Assembly (NCBI RefSeq): GCF_002177135.1
Contig: NZ_MWPH01000002.1
Location: 372,001 to 436,000 of the forward strand
Reading direction: 5' to 3'
Length of the DNA: 64,000 nt
Origin: Natronolimnobius baerhuensis
Lineage (GTDB): Archaea > Halobacteriota > Halobacteria > Halobacteriales > Natrialbaceae
Shown here piece after piece: positions 8,821 through 16,339 of the stretch (its first letter is position 1; each line of letters starts with the position of its first letter). The notes beneath the pieces were generated by a model that saw only the letters and a list, made by a program, of their open reading frames with translations, searched no databases and was not told the origin of the DNA. Made by a program: the position numbers and the translations under genes.

Positions 8821-10056
8821 CTACGACGTCTGTGGCATCCGCAGTGTCAGCAGGATAACCGTCGCCATGATTACAGCCAGTACGATGTAGCCCTCGTTGA
8901 AGTAGCCATAATCGGCGACGATTCCGAAGACGAGCGGGCCGCCTGCGCCGAGCGTCGCGGTCGTCGTTCGAATCACGCCGAGGCCCGTTCCCTGCATCGC
9001 ATCGGAAAACGAGTCAGCGAGATACGACTGTGTGATCGCACCGGAGCCGAGCATCGTACTGATCAGGGCAGTGATGACGACGAGCGCCCAGAGCTGGTCG
9101 ACCAGCGGCAAGAGCAGGAAGCCGGCGACTGGTGGGAGCAAGACGCCGACGAGCGAGCCACGCATGCCGATTCGGTCGTACGCTGCGCCGCCGACGGGTT
9201 TGACGATGACGCCAACTGCGAAGAAAAACCCGAACAGCAGGCTCGCAATCGCCGGATCGATCTCTTTCACGCTGGTCAGATACGTCGGGTAAAACGCCGT
9301 AAACGATTGCCAGATGAAGATGTAGAGAAATAGGATAAGCGACATCATCGCCATCTCCGGTCGCCGGAGCGTTCGAAACACGCCAAGTGTGTCACGGAGT
9401 GAGATAGGATCGTCCGTCTCGTCTGTTTCGCCCGTCTCGCTCGTCTCACCGGTCGACGTTCGCAGCGGTGGCACGGCGATGAAAATCACGATCCCGGCGA
9501 CCAACAGGAGGGGCGCGACGAAGCCGAGTCCGGCCTGCCAAGCGACGCCAGCCGCGATCACGGTCGCAATGGGCGGTAACACGGTCTGGCCAATATCGCC
9601 CGTCGCCATCGTCACGCCGAGGGCACTTCCGAGGCGCTCCTCGTACCGTTTCGAGAGGAACGTGATTCGAGCGATGGGATACAGCGAGTGGGCAAGCCCC
9701 CAGAGTGCGGTCGCAGCGAACAGGATGATCGCCGACGAGGAGGTGACGACGATTCCGAGTGCCACTGCCACGCCGAGTGCGCTGAGGCCCAGCAGCGTCC
9801 GCTCGTTGTACCGGTCCGCAAGAATCCCCCCGGGAAGTTGGCCAATCGAGCCGAACAGCCAGAGGACGCTCACGAGCGAGCCAGCAACCGTCAGGCTCAG
9901 TCCGTAATCGCTCTGTAGATACGGGAGGATGACGGGGTAGATCATCCGCGCCCCGACCAACAACCCCCAGGTCGTCGCAACGGCGATCAGTGAAATCCCT
10001 TTGCCGCCACCCCACAACGCCGTCGCTTCCTGCCGTAAGAGAGTCCACACTGCCAT
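8821..10056 (-). CDS. MFS transporter
   Basis: A 411-residue major facilitator superfamily permease with about 12 hydrophobic segments and a central acidic cytosolic loop (near residues 195-215, rich in Thr, Glu and Asp). The GGILADRYNERTLL stretch in the first half is the MFS motif A between helices 2 and 3, and a related GAAYDRIGMRGSL copy marks the second half. Helix pattern and charges suggest proton-linked efflux or uptake; the substrate is unknown. It is on the same strand as antiporter pair 2, 97 bp upstream of it. Confidence 0.85.
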   Translation of the reverse strand: MAVWTLLRQEATALWGGGKGISLIAVATTWGLLVGARMIYPVILPYLQSDYGLSLTVAGSLVSVLWLFGSIGQLPGGILADRYNERTLLGLSALGVAVALGIVVTSSSAIILFAATALWGLAHSLYPIARITFLSKRYEERLGSALGVTMATGDIGQTVLPPIATVIAAGVAWQAGLGFVAPLLLVAGIVIFIAVPPLRTSTGETSETGETDETDDPISLRDTLGVFRTLRRPEMAMMSLILFLYIFIWQSFTAFYPTYLTSVKEIDPAIASLLFGFFFAVGVIVKPVGGAAYDRIGMRGSLVGVLLPPVAGFLLLPLVDQLWALVVITALISTMLGSGAITQSYLADSFSDAMQGTGLGVIRTTTATLGAGGPLVFGIVADYGYFNEGYIVLAVIMATVILLTLRMPQTS

Positions 10057-10392
10057 TCAGTACTCGCTAGCACTACCTCATCGTCGGGCGGCCTTATCGC
10101 CTCGCGTCTCCCACAGCGCTTTCCGCTTTCGCTCGAGCGGTTCGGGGCTGTTGTAACTGTGCCCCACCGCACTCGAGAGCTGTCGGCTGAGTCCGGCGCT
10201 ACTGACTGACAGGAGACCGCAGCAGGTCTCGAGGCAGTAATGGGCTTACGGAGAGTCAAGGAGAAAGCCCCGTCCCTTCAGGGCGGGGATGAATCCGACA
10301 CTCCCCTTCACAAACCACCGTTCATGCCACGGCAGGATATTCCACGCTGCATAATCCATACCTCCAAGTAGGTTTGTCAACATAGATTACGT
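10057..10392. other. intergenic region leading into the IS605-type element
   Basis: No convincing gene. The left 200 bp is ordinary GC-rich sequence and would hold the MFS promoter on the minus strand. From about 10260 the sequence becomes the left part of the TnpB element: a hairpin with stems CCCCG(T)CCC and GGGCGGGG around a TTCA loop (10268-10288), then a lower-GC leader up to the tnpB ATG. The stretch GGGCGGGG-atgaatCCGACAC is matched, with small changes, in the second IS remnant of the window (minus strand, about 52515-52531). Confidence 0.5.
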
Positions 10393-10503
10393 ATGGCGAA
10401 ACAGGTCGTTACGCGCACCTACACTGCTTCCATCAGGAACCAGCCACAGGTGTCTGACGACCTCGATTCGCTCGGGTTCACTGCCAGTAAACTCTGGAAC
10501 GTC

Positions 10504-10559
10504 CTCAGAAATCGAAGATTTCTGATGGGCTGCACAAGAGCTCCGCTCTTGTGAGCGTC
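10504..10559 (+). repeat. double-hairpin palindromic insert 1 (in tnpB)
   Basis: A 56-bp insert between the codons for LWNV and GRWTIS. First hairpin CAGAAATC-gaa-GATTTCTG, a short spacer containing ATGGGCTG, then a second hairpin CACAAGAGC-tcc-GCTCTTGTG. A GTC triplet flanks both sides, so it may be a 53-bp element with a 3-bp target duplication. It shifts the frame by two and adds TGA. The layout matches the insert at 10677-10730 although stem sequences differ. Confidence 0.75.
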
Positions 10560-10676
10560 GGACGGTGGACAATCAGTCGCGTCTGGGATGAAATCGACTA
10601 CATCCCAGAACACGACGAACTCACCGCCTACCTGAAGTCGCACGAACGCTACGATGACCTGCATTCTCAGTCAAGT

Positions 10677-10730
10677 TCGTTCGAGACGGCGAGCCGTCTC
10701 GTGATGCCAATGAGCTTCGCTCATTGAGCA
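10677..10730 (+). repeat. double-hairpin palindromic insert 2 (in tnpB)
   Basis: A 54-bp insert between the codons for HSQSS and QRVLQEL. First hairpin CGAGACGGC-ga-GCCGTCTCG, spacer TGATGC, second hairpin CAATGAGC-ttc-GCTCATTG. The length is a multiple of three, but the frame through it has one TGA. The second hairpin shares the GAGC-loop-GCTC core with insert 1. Confidence 0.78.
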
Positions 10731-11783
10731 CAGCGAGTCCTTCAAGAACTCGCTGAGGCGTTCAACGGCTGGTACGGCAAACGACGCAACGGAGACACAC
10801 AAGCAAACCCGCCCGGCTACCGCAAACACAACGACAACCACCCACGAAGTACGGTCACGTTCAAAGCCGCTGGCTTCAAACTCGACACCCAGTACAACCG
10901 CGTCCGGTTCTCCCAAGGCTCAAACCTCAAGGACTACTGGTCGGACTTCATCCTCTGTAAGTACCAGACCCGCCCCGACGTTGACCTCTCCAGCGTGGAG
11001 AGCGTCCAACAGGTTCGAGCGGTGTGGACGGGAGAGGAGTGGGAGTTGCACTTCGTGTGCAAAGTCGAGATTGAGGTGGTCGACTCTCCCGGCGAGAAGA
11101 CGGTGGGTATTGATCTCGGTATCAACAACTTCGCCGCCCTCGCCTACCAAGATGGCCACAGCGAACTGTATCCGTTGAACTGTCTGAAGCAGGACGACTA
11201 CTACTTCAGCAAGCGGATCGCCCGGTGTGACGACTCCGACTCCAAGCAAGCCACGCAGTTGAACCAAAAAAAGTCGGCTCGCCGCACCCATTATTTCCAC
11301 ACACTCTCAAAACACATCGTTCAACGGTGTGTGGACGAAGGAGTTGGCACGATTGTGGTAGGCGATCTCTCCGGTGTCCGCGAGGATGAGGAGAGCGGTG
11401 AAGCGGAGAACTGGGGCACACACGGCAACCTCGACCTACACTCGTGGGCATTCGACCGGTTCACCAATCTGCTCGAATATAAGGCCGAGATGGAAGGCAT
11501 CACGGTTGAGGAGGTATCTGAGCGTGATACGTCGAAGTCGTGTTCGTGCTGTGGACGAAAGCGTGACGCGAACCGTGTTGAACGCGGGTTGTACGTGTGC
11601 GATGACTGCGGGACGGTGGCGAACGCTGATGTGAACGGTGCTGAGAACATTCGACAAAAAGTATCTCCGAGTCTTGCCTGCGATGGGGGAGATAGGAGTA
11701 ACGGCTGGTTGGCACAGCCATCGACGTACCTGTTTGACAAGGAAACTGGCGCATTCGAGCCTCAAGAACAAGTCACGTCGTAA

Positions 11784-11849
11784 ACCACAATATCCCAACC
11801 CAGCGGCGCGGTGCCGTGGGAATCCTCGCGCTTCAGCGCGGGGAGGATG
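11784..11849 (+). ncRNA. candidate omega-RNA 3' scaffold of the TnpB element
   Basis: TnpB proteins are known to use an RNA transcribed from the 3' end of the element, whose guide is the sequence just outside the right end. Here two consecutive hairpins (11799-11820 and 11822-11848) follow the tnpB stop and end exactly at the element border, as expected for that scaffold. The RNA would begin further upstream within tnpB; its 5' end cannot be set from sequence. The adjoining guide would read into the 3' end of mgsA. Confidence 0.45.
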
Positions 11850-12218
11850 TCAATCTGCGAGGCCCTCGATGAGGAATTCCGCAGAAGCAAGGTTTGTCGC
11901 AAGCGCAGTGTCGTGGACGTCACAGATCCGCAACAGCGCAGAGATATCCGGCTCGTGTGGCTGGGCACGAAGTGGGTCTCGCAAGAAGACGATGCCGTCA
12001 ATAATGTCTTCTGCGACCTCGCCGCCGATCATCAGGTCGCCACCAAGCGGTCCCGATTGCTTTCGCTCGACCTCGAGGTCGGTTTCGTCCATCAGTCGCT
12101 GTCCCGTGGTGCCAGTCGCGAGCAGGTCGTACTCCTGGAGTTGCTGTTCGTGGGCCTGTGCAAACTCGATTAGATCCGCTTTCTTCTCGTCGTGGGCGAT
12201 AAGTGCAACACGGGTCAT
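11850..12218 (-). CDS. mgsA: methylglyoxal synthase
   Basis: A 122-residue cytoplasmic enzyme converting dihydroxyacetone phosphate to methylglyoxal and phosphate. It keeps the family landmarks: ALIAHDEKK at residues 5-13 with the His of the active site, LLATGTTG for phosphate binding, GPLGGDLMIGGEVAE with the catalytic Asp, FLRDPL, and QPHEPDISALLR with the second conserved His. The start at 12218 gives the family length; an ATG at 12257 would add 13 unrelated residues. The TnpB element ends at its stop codon. It is divergent from a VOC-family gene that could act on its product. Confidence 0.93.
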   Translation of the reverse strand: MTRVALIAHDEKKADLIEFAQAHEQQLQEYDLLATGTTGQRLMDETDLEVERKQSGPLGGDLMIGGEVAEDIIDGIVFLRDPLRAQPHEPDISALLRICDVHDTALATNLASAEFLIEGLAD

Positions 12219-12340
12219 ACCGAGTGGTCGGCTGCCGGGAAAATAAGCGTGTGTCACTTCCGCGCGTCAGCGCACTGACTGCACACAGTGGCAGACGGAC
12301 AACAGAACCATTATCACCGCTCGCCCACCCCACTCGAGAC

Positions 12341-12772
12341 ATGTCTACACAATCGCTTACGGCACATCACGTTGGACTCACCGTCGCCGATCTCGAGGCC
12401 GTCCTGCCGTTCTATCAGGACGTTCTCGGCTTCGAACTCGCCGGCGAGTTCGAGGTCTCCGGCGAGGCGTTTTCGGACGCTGTCGACGTCGCGGACGCGG
12501 CGGGCACGTTTGTCCACCTCGACGGACATGGCGTGCGTATCGAACTCGTTGAGTACGAACCCGAAGGTGAGGAGATTTCGAGTGTACAACTCAACCAGCC
12601 CGGCGGCATGCATTTTGGCTTCACCGTTGACGACCTCGAGGCGTTCTACGAGGACCTGCCAGCCGATGCTGAGACGCTGAGCGAGCCACAGACGACTGCG
12701 ACCGGCAATTCGATTCTCTTCGTCCGAGATCCGGAGGAGAATCTGGTCGAAGTGCTCGAGATTAGCGAGTGA
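12341..12772 (+). CDS. VOC-family protein (glyoxalase or epimerase-like)
   Basis: A 143-residue single-chain vicinal oxygen chelate protein with two beta-alpha-beta-beta-beta modules: HHVGLTVADLEAVLPFYQDVLGFEL at the N-terminus and GGMHFGFTVDDLEAFYEDL in the second half, ending FVRDPEENLVEVLEI. His at 9-10, the later His in MHFGF and the final Glu are the likely metal ligands, as in glyoxalase I and methylmalonyl-CoA epimerase. It lies divergent from methylglyoxal synthase, which makes a role in 2-oxoaldehyde handling plausible, though the substrate is inferred only from position. The start at 12341 is supported by the family N-terminus. Confidence 0.85.
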   Translation: MSTQSLTAHHVGLTVADLEAVLPFYQDVLGFELAGEFEVSGEAFSDAVDVADAAGTFVHLDGHGVRIELVEYEPEGEEISSVQLNQPGGMHFGFTVDDLEAFYEDLPADAETLSEPQTTATGNSILFVRDPEENLVEVLEISE

Positions 12773-12779
12773 GCCAAAC

Positions 12780-14114
12780 TCACATCGTCTCGACGACTTC
12801 GTCTAACACGTCAGCATCAACGAAGACGACGATGTGATCGCCCGGATAGATCATCGTCTCACCACGTGGCGTCACCAGATCGCCACCACGCGAGATTGCG
12901 CCGATAACGACGCCGTCGGGTAAGTCATTCATTGCTTCGACAATCGTCTCACCCGCTAAGACGCTGCTATCGTTTACTTCGAACTCGATTACCTCCGCCC
13001 GGTCGTGCTCGAGCATGGCGACTTTCTCGGTGTGGCCGGCACGAGTAAAGCGGACGATCTCTTCTGCGGTCTCCTCGCGCGGGTTGATTGCGACATCGAT
13101 GCCAACCGTTTCGAACAGTTCGGCGTACTGGAGGTTCTCGATGACTGCGACCGTCCGGTCGACGCCAAGTCGGCGGGCAAGCAGGGAGACGAGCAAGTTC
13201 TTTTCGTCGCCATCGAGTGCAGCAATGACGACGTTGGCCTCGTCGATGTGTTCGCGCGCGAGGAACTCGGCGTCAGTCGCGTCGCTTTCCATCACGAGCG
13301 TGTTCGGCAGCGCTTCGGCGACCTCGCGCGCGCGGTCGTGGTCCTGCTCGATCAGTCGCGGCCGATAGCCGTGTTCTTCGAACTCTCGAGCGGCCTGGAA
13401 GCCGATTTCACTCGCACCAACGATGACGACTTCGTCGGCATCGTCGGTATCGAGCGTCGCAACGTCTTCTGCGAAGTCGACGACAGAACCGGGGCTGCCG
13501 ATAACGACGACCCGGTCCCCTGCCCGGATAACGGTATCACCGGTGGCAACGATCATCTCGTCATCGCGGAAGATCCCAGCAAACGTCATCGAATCGTAGC
13601 AGTCGGCCTCCTGGACGGTCATATCGACAACGGGGCTTTCGGCGTTGATTTCGAACTCCGCCATTCTGACGAGACCGCCAACAAAGGTATCAACATCTTG
13701 TGTCGCAGGAAGCCCTGAAATACGGAAAATCGTTCGCGCAGTCAGCAGATCCGTACAGACCATGAAATCAACGCCGAATGCACCCTGTGACCCCTCCCAG
13801 GTCTCGAGGAGTGTTCGTCGCCGGACACGGGCAATCGTAAAGGCGTTGCTCGCCGTTTTGACCGCGCCACAGACGACGACGTTTACTTCGTCGTTGTCCG
13901 TACAGGCGATTACGAGGCTGGCTTCTTCGACATCCGCGGCTTGTAAGGTCTTGAGTTCGGTTCCATCACCGTGCAACGCGAGGACATCCATCGAGTAAGT
14001 CAACTCCTCGACAATCTCTTGATTGCGGTCGATGACGACGACATCGTGTGAGTCCTCTAAGTTGCTGGCGATTGCCTGTCCAACGTCACCTGCGCCGACG
14101 ATTATTACGTGCAT
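12780..14114 (-). CDS. trkA: TrkA, NAD-binding regulatory subunit of Trk potassium uptake
   Basis: A 444-residue peripheral membrane protein with two TrkA-N/TrkA-C repeats. The first Rossmann loop is GAGDVG at residues 7-12 in MHVIIVGAGDVGQAI, with VVIDRN at the second strand; the second is GASEIG in DEVVIVGASEIGFQ. TrkA-C domains follow each, the first with GDTVIRAGDRVVVIG and the second with GETMIYPGDHIVVFVD. Length and layout are those of full-size TrkA. It gates potassium uptake through TrkH-type channels; no trkH gene is in this window. It is divergent from an Lrp-type regulator carrying a TrkA-C-like domain. Confidence 0.93.
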   Translation of the reverse strand: MHVIIVGAGDVGQAIASNLEDSHDVVVIDRNQEIVEELTYSMDVLALHGDGTELKTLQAADVEEASLVIACTDNDEVNVVVCGAVKTASNAFTIARVRRRTLLETWEGSQGAFGVDFMVCTDLLTARTIFRISGLPATQDVDTFVGGLVRMAEFEINAESPVVDMTVQEADCYDSMTFAGIFRDDEMIVATGDTVIRAGDRVVVIGSPGSVVDFAEDVATLDTDDADEVVIVGASEIGFQAAREFEEHGYRPRLIEQDHDRAREVAEALPNTLVMESDATDAEFLAREHIDEANVVIAALDGDEKNLLVSLLARRLGVDRTVAVIENLQYAELFETVGIDVAINPREETAEEIVRFTRAGHTEKVAMLEHDRAEVIEFEVNDSSVLAGETIVEAMNDLPDGVVIGAISRGGDLVTPRGETMIYPGDHIVVFVDADVLDEVVETM

Positions 14115-14336
14115 ACAGTGGCTCGCAACTGCTGGTTGGTGTCTACTGTGTCTGGACTCAGGCTAATAATTGCTCCCCTCTGGTCCCAGTAGCAAATCCC
14201 TTCTCGAGACCGTCCAAATGGACCGTCCCGACATAGCCGACCGCTCGAGTGATTTTCGATTCGGAAAGGACCCCCTCGAGAACTATCGAATACGAAGTAC
14301 CGAGGATATATAGTCCGGTATGACGCACAGGTATCT

Positions 14337-15131
14337 ATGGGAGACGGGACCGGCAGCAGCTATCGACTCGACGAGATTGACCGTCGGATCATCTACGCGT
14401 TGATGGCCGACGCGCGCAATACGTCGGCACCGACTATCGCTGAGCAGGTAAGCGTCTCCGGCGCGACGGTCCGCAATCGAATCGCACAACTCGAGGAACA
14501 CGGGATTATCGAGGGCTATCACGCGACTGTCGATTTCGAACACGCCGATGGCTCGCTGATGAACCTCTTTCTCTGTCACGTCTCGTTTGACGAAATCGAG
14601 GGTGTTGCCAGACGGATCGGCACCATCCCCGGCGTGATCAACGTCAGAGAGTTAATGGGCGGTCGCATAAACTTACACGTCCTTACAGTCGGAACCGATA
14701 CGAGTGATCTACGCCGCATTGGGCGCGACCTCGCGAAACTGGACGTCGAAATCGAAGACGAGTTCCTCTTACAGACCGAACACGATTTCCCGTATACGCC
14801 CTACGGACCCGCCGATGGGCAGCCTCGAGAGCAGTTGACCGATCACATCAGCCTCACCGGCGGCGCGGAAGTCGTCGAAGTGAACGTCCACGAGGACGCC
14901 CCAATCGCCGACTGTACACTCGAGGAGGCAGCGGCGGAGGGACTGCTCGATGATCGGACGCTGGTGATTGCAATCGAGCGCGACGACGACGTGATCACAC
15001 CACACGGCGATACAGAAATTCACGCCCACGATATCGTGACCGTGTTTGCACCGAACGAGACCGACGGGCCGACCGTTCAGGGCTTTCACGGCCCTGACAG
15101 AGAGCCAGACCTGCGGACGCGACAGCAGTAA
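14337..15131 (+). CDS. Lrp/AsnC-type regulator fused to a TrkA-C (RCK_C) domain
   Basis: A 264-residue protein with three parts: an AsnC-type helix-turn-helix (residues about 10-60, YRLDEIDRRIIYALMADAR then VSGATVRNRIAQLEEHGII), an Lrp ligand-binding-like region to about 150, and a TrkA-C-like domain near 180-245 (PIADCTLEEAAAEGLL, then GDTEIHAHDIVTVFAP). RCK_C domains bind small ligands such as cyclic di-AMP in other TrkA proteins. Its divergent placement against trkA suggests control of potassium uptake genes. A TATA-like GATATATAG about 30 bp upstream of the ATG supports this start. Confidence 0.85.
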   Translation: MGDGTGSSYRLDEIDRRIIYALMADARNTSAPTIAEQVSVSGATVRNRIAQLEEHGIIEGYHATVDFEHADGSLMNLFLCHVSFDEIEGVARRIGTIPGVINVRELMGGRINLHVLTVGTDTSDLRRIGRDLAKLDVEIEDEFLLQTEHDFPYTPYGPADGQPREQLTDHISLTGGAEVVEVNVHEDAPIADCTLEEAAAEGLLDDRTLVIAIERDDDVITPHGDTEIHAHDIVTVFAPNETDGPTVQGFHGPDREPDLRTRQQ

Positions 15132-15140
15132 TTGGCATCC

Positions 15141-15347
15141 ATGTCACTCAGTAAATATCTTCCCGAGTTCCTGCAGGGGGATGACGACGAGCGTGAGGCG
15201 GACCCGAACGCGACGATCATCTACGAGTGCCGTCACTGCGGAACTGACTTTGACGAAGACTTAGATCATTGCCCAGTCTGTGAGTCGACAGAAATTGCGA
15301 CGTACACGTTCGATACTGGCGCTGAACTCACGGACGACGCGGAGTAA
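15141..15347 (+). CDS. small zinc-ribbon protein
   Basis: A 68-residue acidic protein with one zinc ribbon made by CRHCG (about residues 30-34) and CPVCES (about 45-50). Such short zinc-finger proteins are abundant in haloarchaea and mostly of unknown role. The start at 15141 (MSLSKYLPEF) was preferred over a TTG three codons upstream. It follows the Lrp-type regulator by 9 bp on the same strand and is probably in its transcript. Confidence 0.75.
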   Translation: MSLSKYLPEFLQGDDDEREADPNATIIYECRHCGTDFDEDLDHCPVCESTEIATYTFDTGAELTDDAE

Positions 15348-15472
15348 GACAGTCACGCTTGCCTCGAGACGGGTCCCCGGTCGACCGACCTCGAGTGAGA
15401 GCGGAGTACCTCGACGCTATCAGTGAAAACTGCAAACAAAAACAACACTGCAACCGAAAGGCGGTCGGTAGG

Positions 15473-16339
15473 TTAGTAGAACTCGCGGACGAGGTCCATC
15501 GCGTCCTCAGGCGCACCGTCTGGAATCTCGGACATGTTCTCGGTGACGCCGTGTTGTTCGTGGTACGGCACGGACTCGTCGTCCTGATACATCACACCTT
15601 GATACTCCTTGTCGCTGTCGAGGATGACTTCCTTGGCTGCCTCGTAATCGGTCGGGTCGTGGTCTTCGTCTTCCTGCAGGTCGACGAGGTTGTCGCGGAA
15701 GTAGTCGTAGGTGTCGACGTCGTTGAACGTGACACACGGGCTGAAGACGTTGACGAAGCCGAAGCCGTCGTGTTCGATGGCTTCCTGGACGATCTCCTGG
15801 TGGCGCAGGGCGTCGGAAGCGAACGACTGGGCGATAAAGGACGCGCCGGAGGCGAGTGCGAGTGCGAGTGGGTTCACCGGCGGCTGTTTTGGTCCTTCTG
15901 GGGTCGTCGAGGTTTCGAAGTCAGACCGCGACGTTGGCGAGGCCTGCCCTTTCGTCAGTCCGTAAATGCGGTTGTCCATGACGACGTAGGACATGTCGAC
16001 GTTTCGGCGGACGGCGTGGACGAAGTGACCGGCACCGATTGAGTAGCCGTCACCGTCACCGCCGGCGACCATCACTTCGATGTCGGGGCGGGACATCTTG
16101 ACACCCTGTCCGACCGGAAGCGCACGGCCGTGGACCCCGTGAAGGGCGTAGCTGTGCATGTAGGTCCCGATCTTGCCGGAACAACCAATTCCAGCGACCA
16201 CGAACGTGTTGTCCGGGTCGTTTCCGGTTTCGGCGAGGGCTTTCATCATACCGTTCATCGTCCCGAAGTCACCGCAACCGGGACACCACGTTGGCTGCTT
16301 GTCGGATTTGAAGTCTGTGAATCGAACGTCGGAGCTCAT
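15473..16339 (-). CDS. korB: 2-oxoacid:ferredoxin oxidoreductase, beta subunit
   Basis: A 288-residue thiamine diphosphate-binding subunit. CPGCGDFG near residues 19-26 is the conserved beta-subunit motif, GIGCSGKIG follows, and GGDGDGYSIGAGHF leading to VMDNRIYGLTKGQASPTS is the thiamine diphosphate and Mg2+ site. With the alpha subunit it oxidatively decarboxylates a 2-oxoacid (2-oxoglutarate or a related acid) to acyl-CoA using ferredoxin. Its ATG overlaps the korA stop in a TAATG arrangement, so the subunits are translated together. The choice between Kor and other 2-oxoacid subclasses is from overall resemblance. Confidence 0.9.
   Translation of the reverse strand: MSSDVRFTDFKSDKQPTWCPGCGDFGTMNGMMKALAETGNDPDNTFVVAGIGCSGKIGTYMHSYALHGVHGRALPVGQGVKMSRPDIEVMVAGGDGDGYSIGAGHFVHAVRRNVDMSYVVMDNRIYGLTKGQASPTSRSDFETSTTPEGPKQPPVNPLALALASGASFIAQSFASDALRHQEIVQEAIEHDGFGFVNVFSPCVTFNDVDTYDYFRDNLVDLQEDEDHDPTDYEAAKEVILDSDKEYQGVMYQDDESVPYHEQHGVTENMSEIPDGAPEDAMDLVREFY

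Larger units (their letters stand above)
10393..11783 (+). pseudogene. tnpB: TnpB (RNA-guided nuclease of IS605 type), interrupted by two palindromic inserts
   Basis: The ATG at 10393 opens MAKQVVTRTYTASIRNQPQV, typical of haloarchaeal TnpB. After ASKLWNV an insert (10504-10559) shifts the frame and adds a TGA. A second insert (10677-10730) of 54 bp keeps frame but adds another TGA. Removing both restores a continuous TnpB: LWNV-GRWTISRVWDE and HSQSS-QRVLQELAEAF. The C-terminal part is intact: RuvC-I GIDLGINNFAAL, RuvC-II GDLSGV with an acidic tail, a CSCC/CDDC zinc finger, and RuvC-III NADVNGAEN. A truncated product could start at ATG 10995, carrying the RuvC domain without the nucleic-acid recognition half. 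Confidence 0.88.
10268..11849 (+). mobile_element. IS605-family, tnpB-only (IS1341-type) element, inactivated
   Basis: A tnpB-like gene without tnpA, flanked by subterminal hairpins. The left hairpin has a TTCA loop at 10277-10280; at the right end two hairpins lie at 11799-11820 and 11822-11848, the last with a CGCGC-ttca-GCGCG core. Terminal hairpins and absence of inverted repeats or target duplication fit the IS200/IS605 family. The exact tips are uncertain by a few bases; the right tip falls at the stop codon of the neighbouring mgsA gene. Two short palindromic inserts break the tnpB frame, so the element probably cannot make full-length TnpB. Confidence 0.8.

Noticed and set aside
10504-10730. 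Inserts in tnpB as archaeal introns removed by splicing endonuclease
   Set aside because: Archaeal introns need a bulge-helix-bulge at the exon junction. Here the hairpins lie wholly inside the inserts and the junction sequences do not pair with each other.
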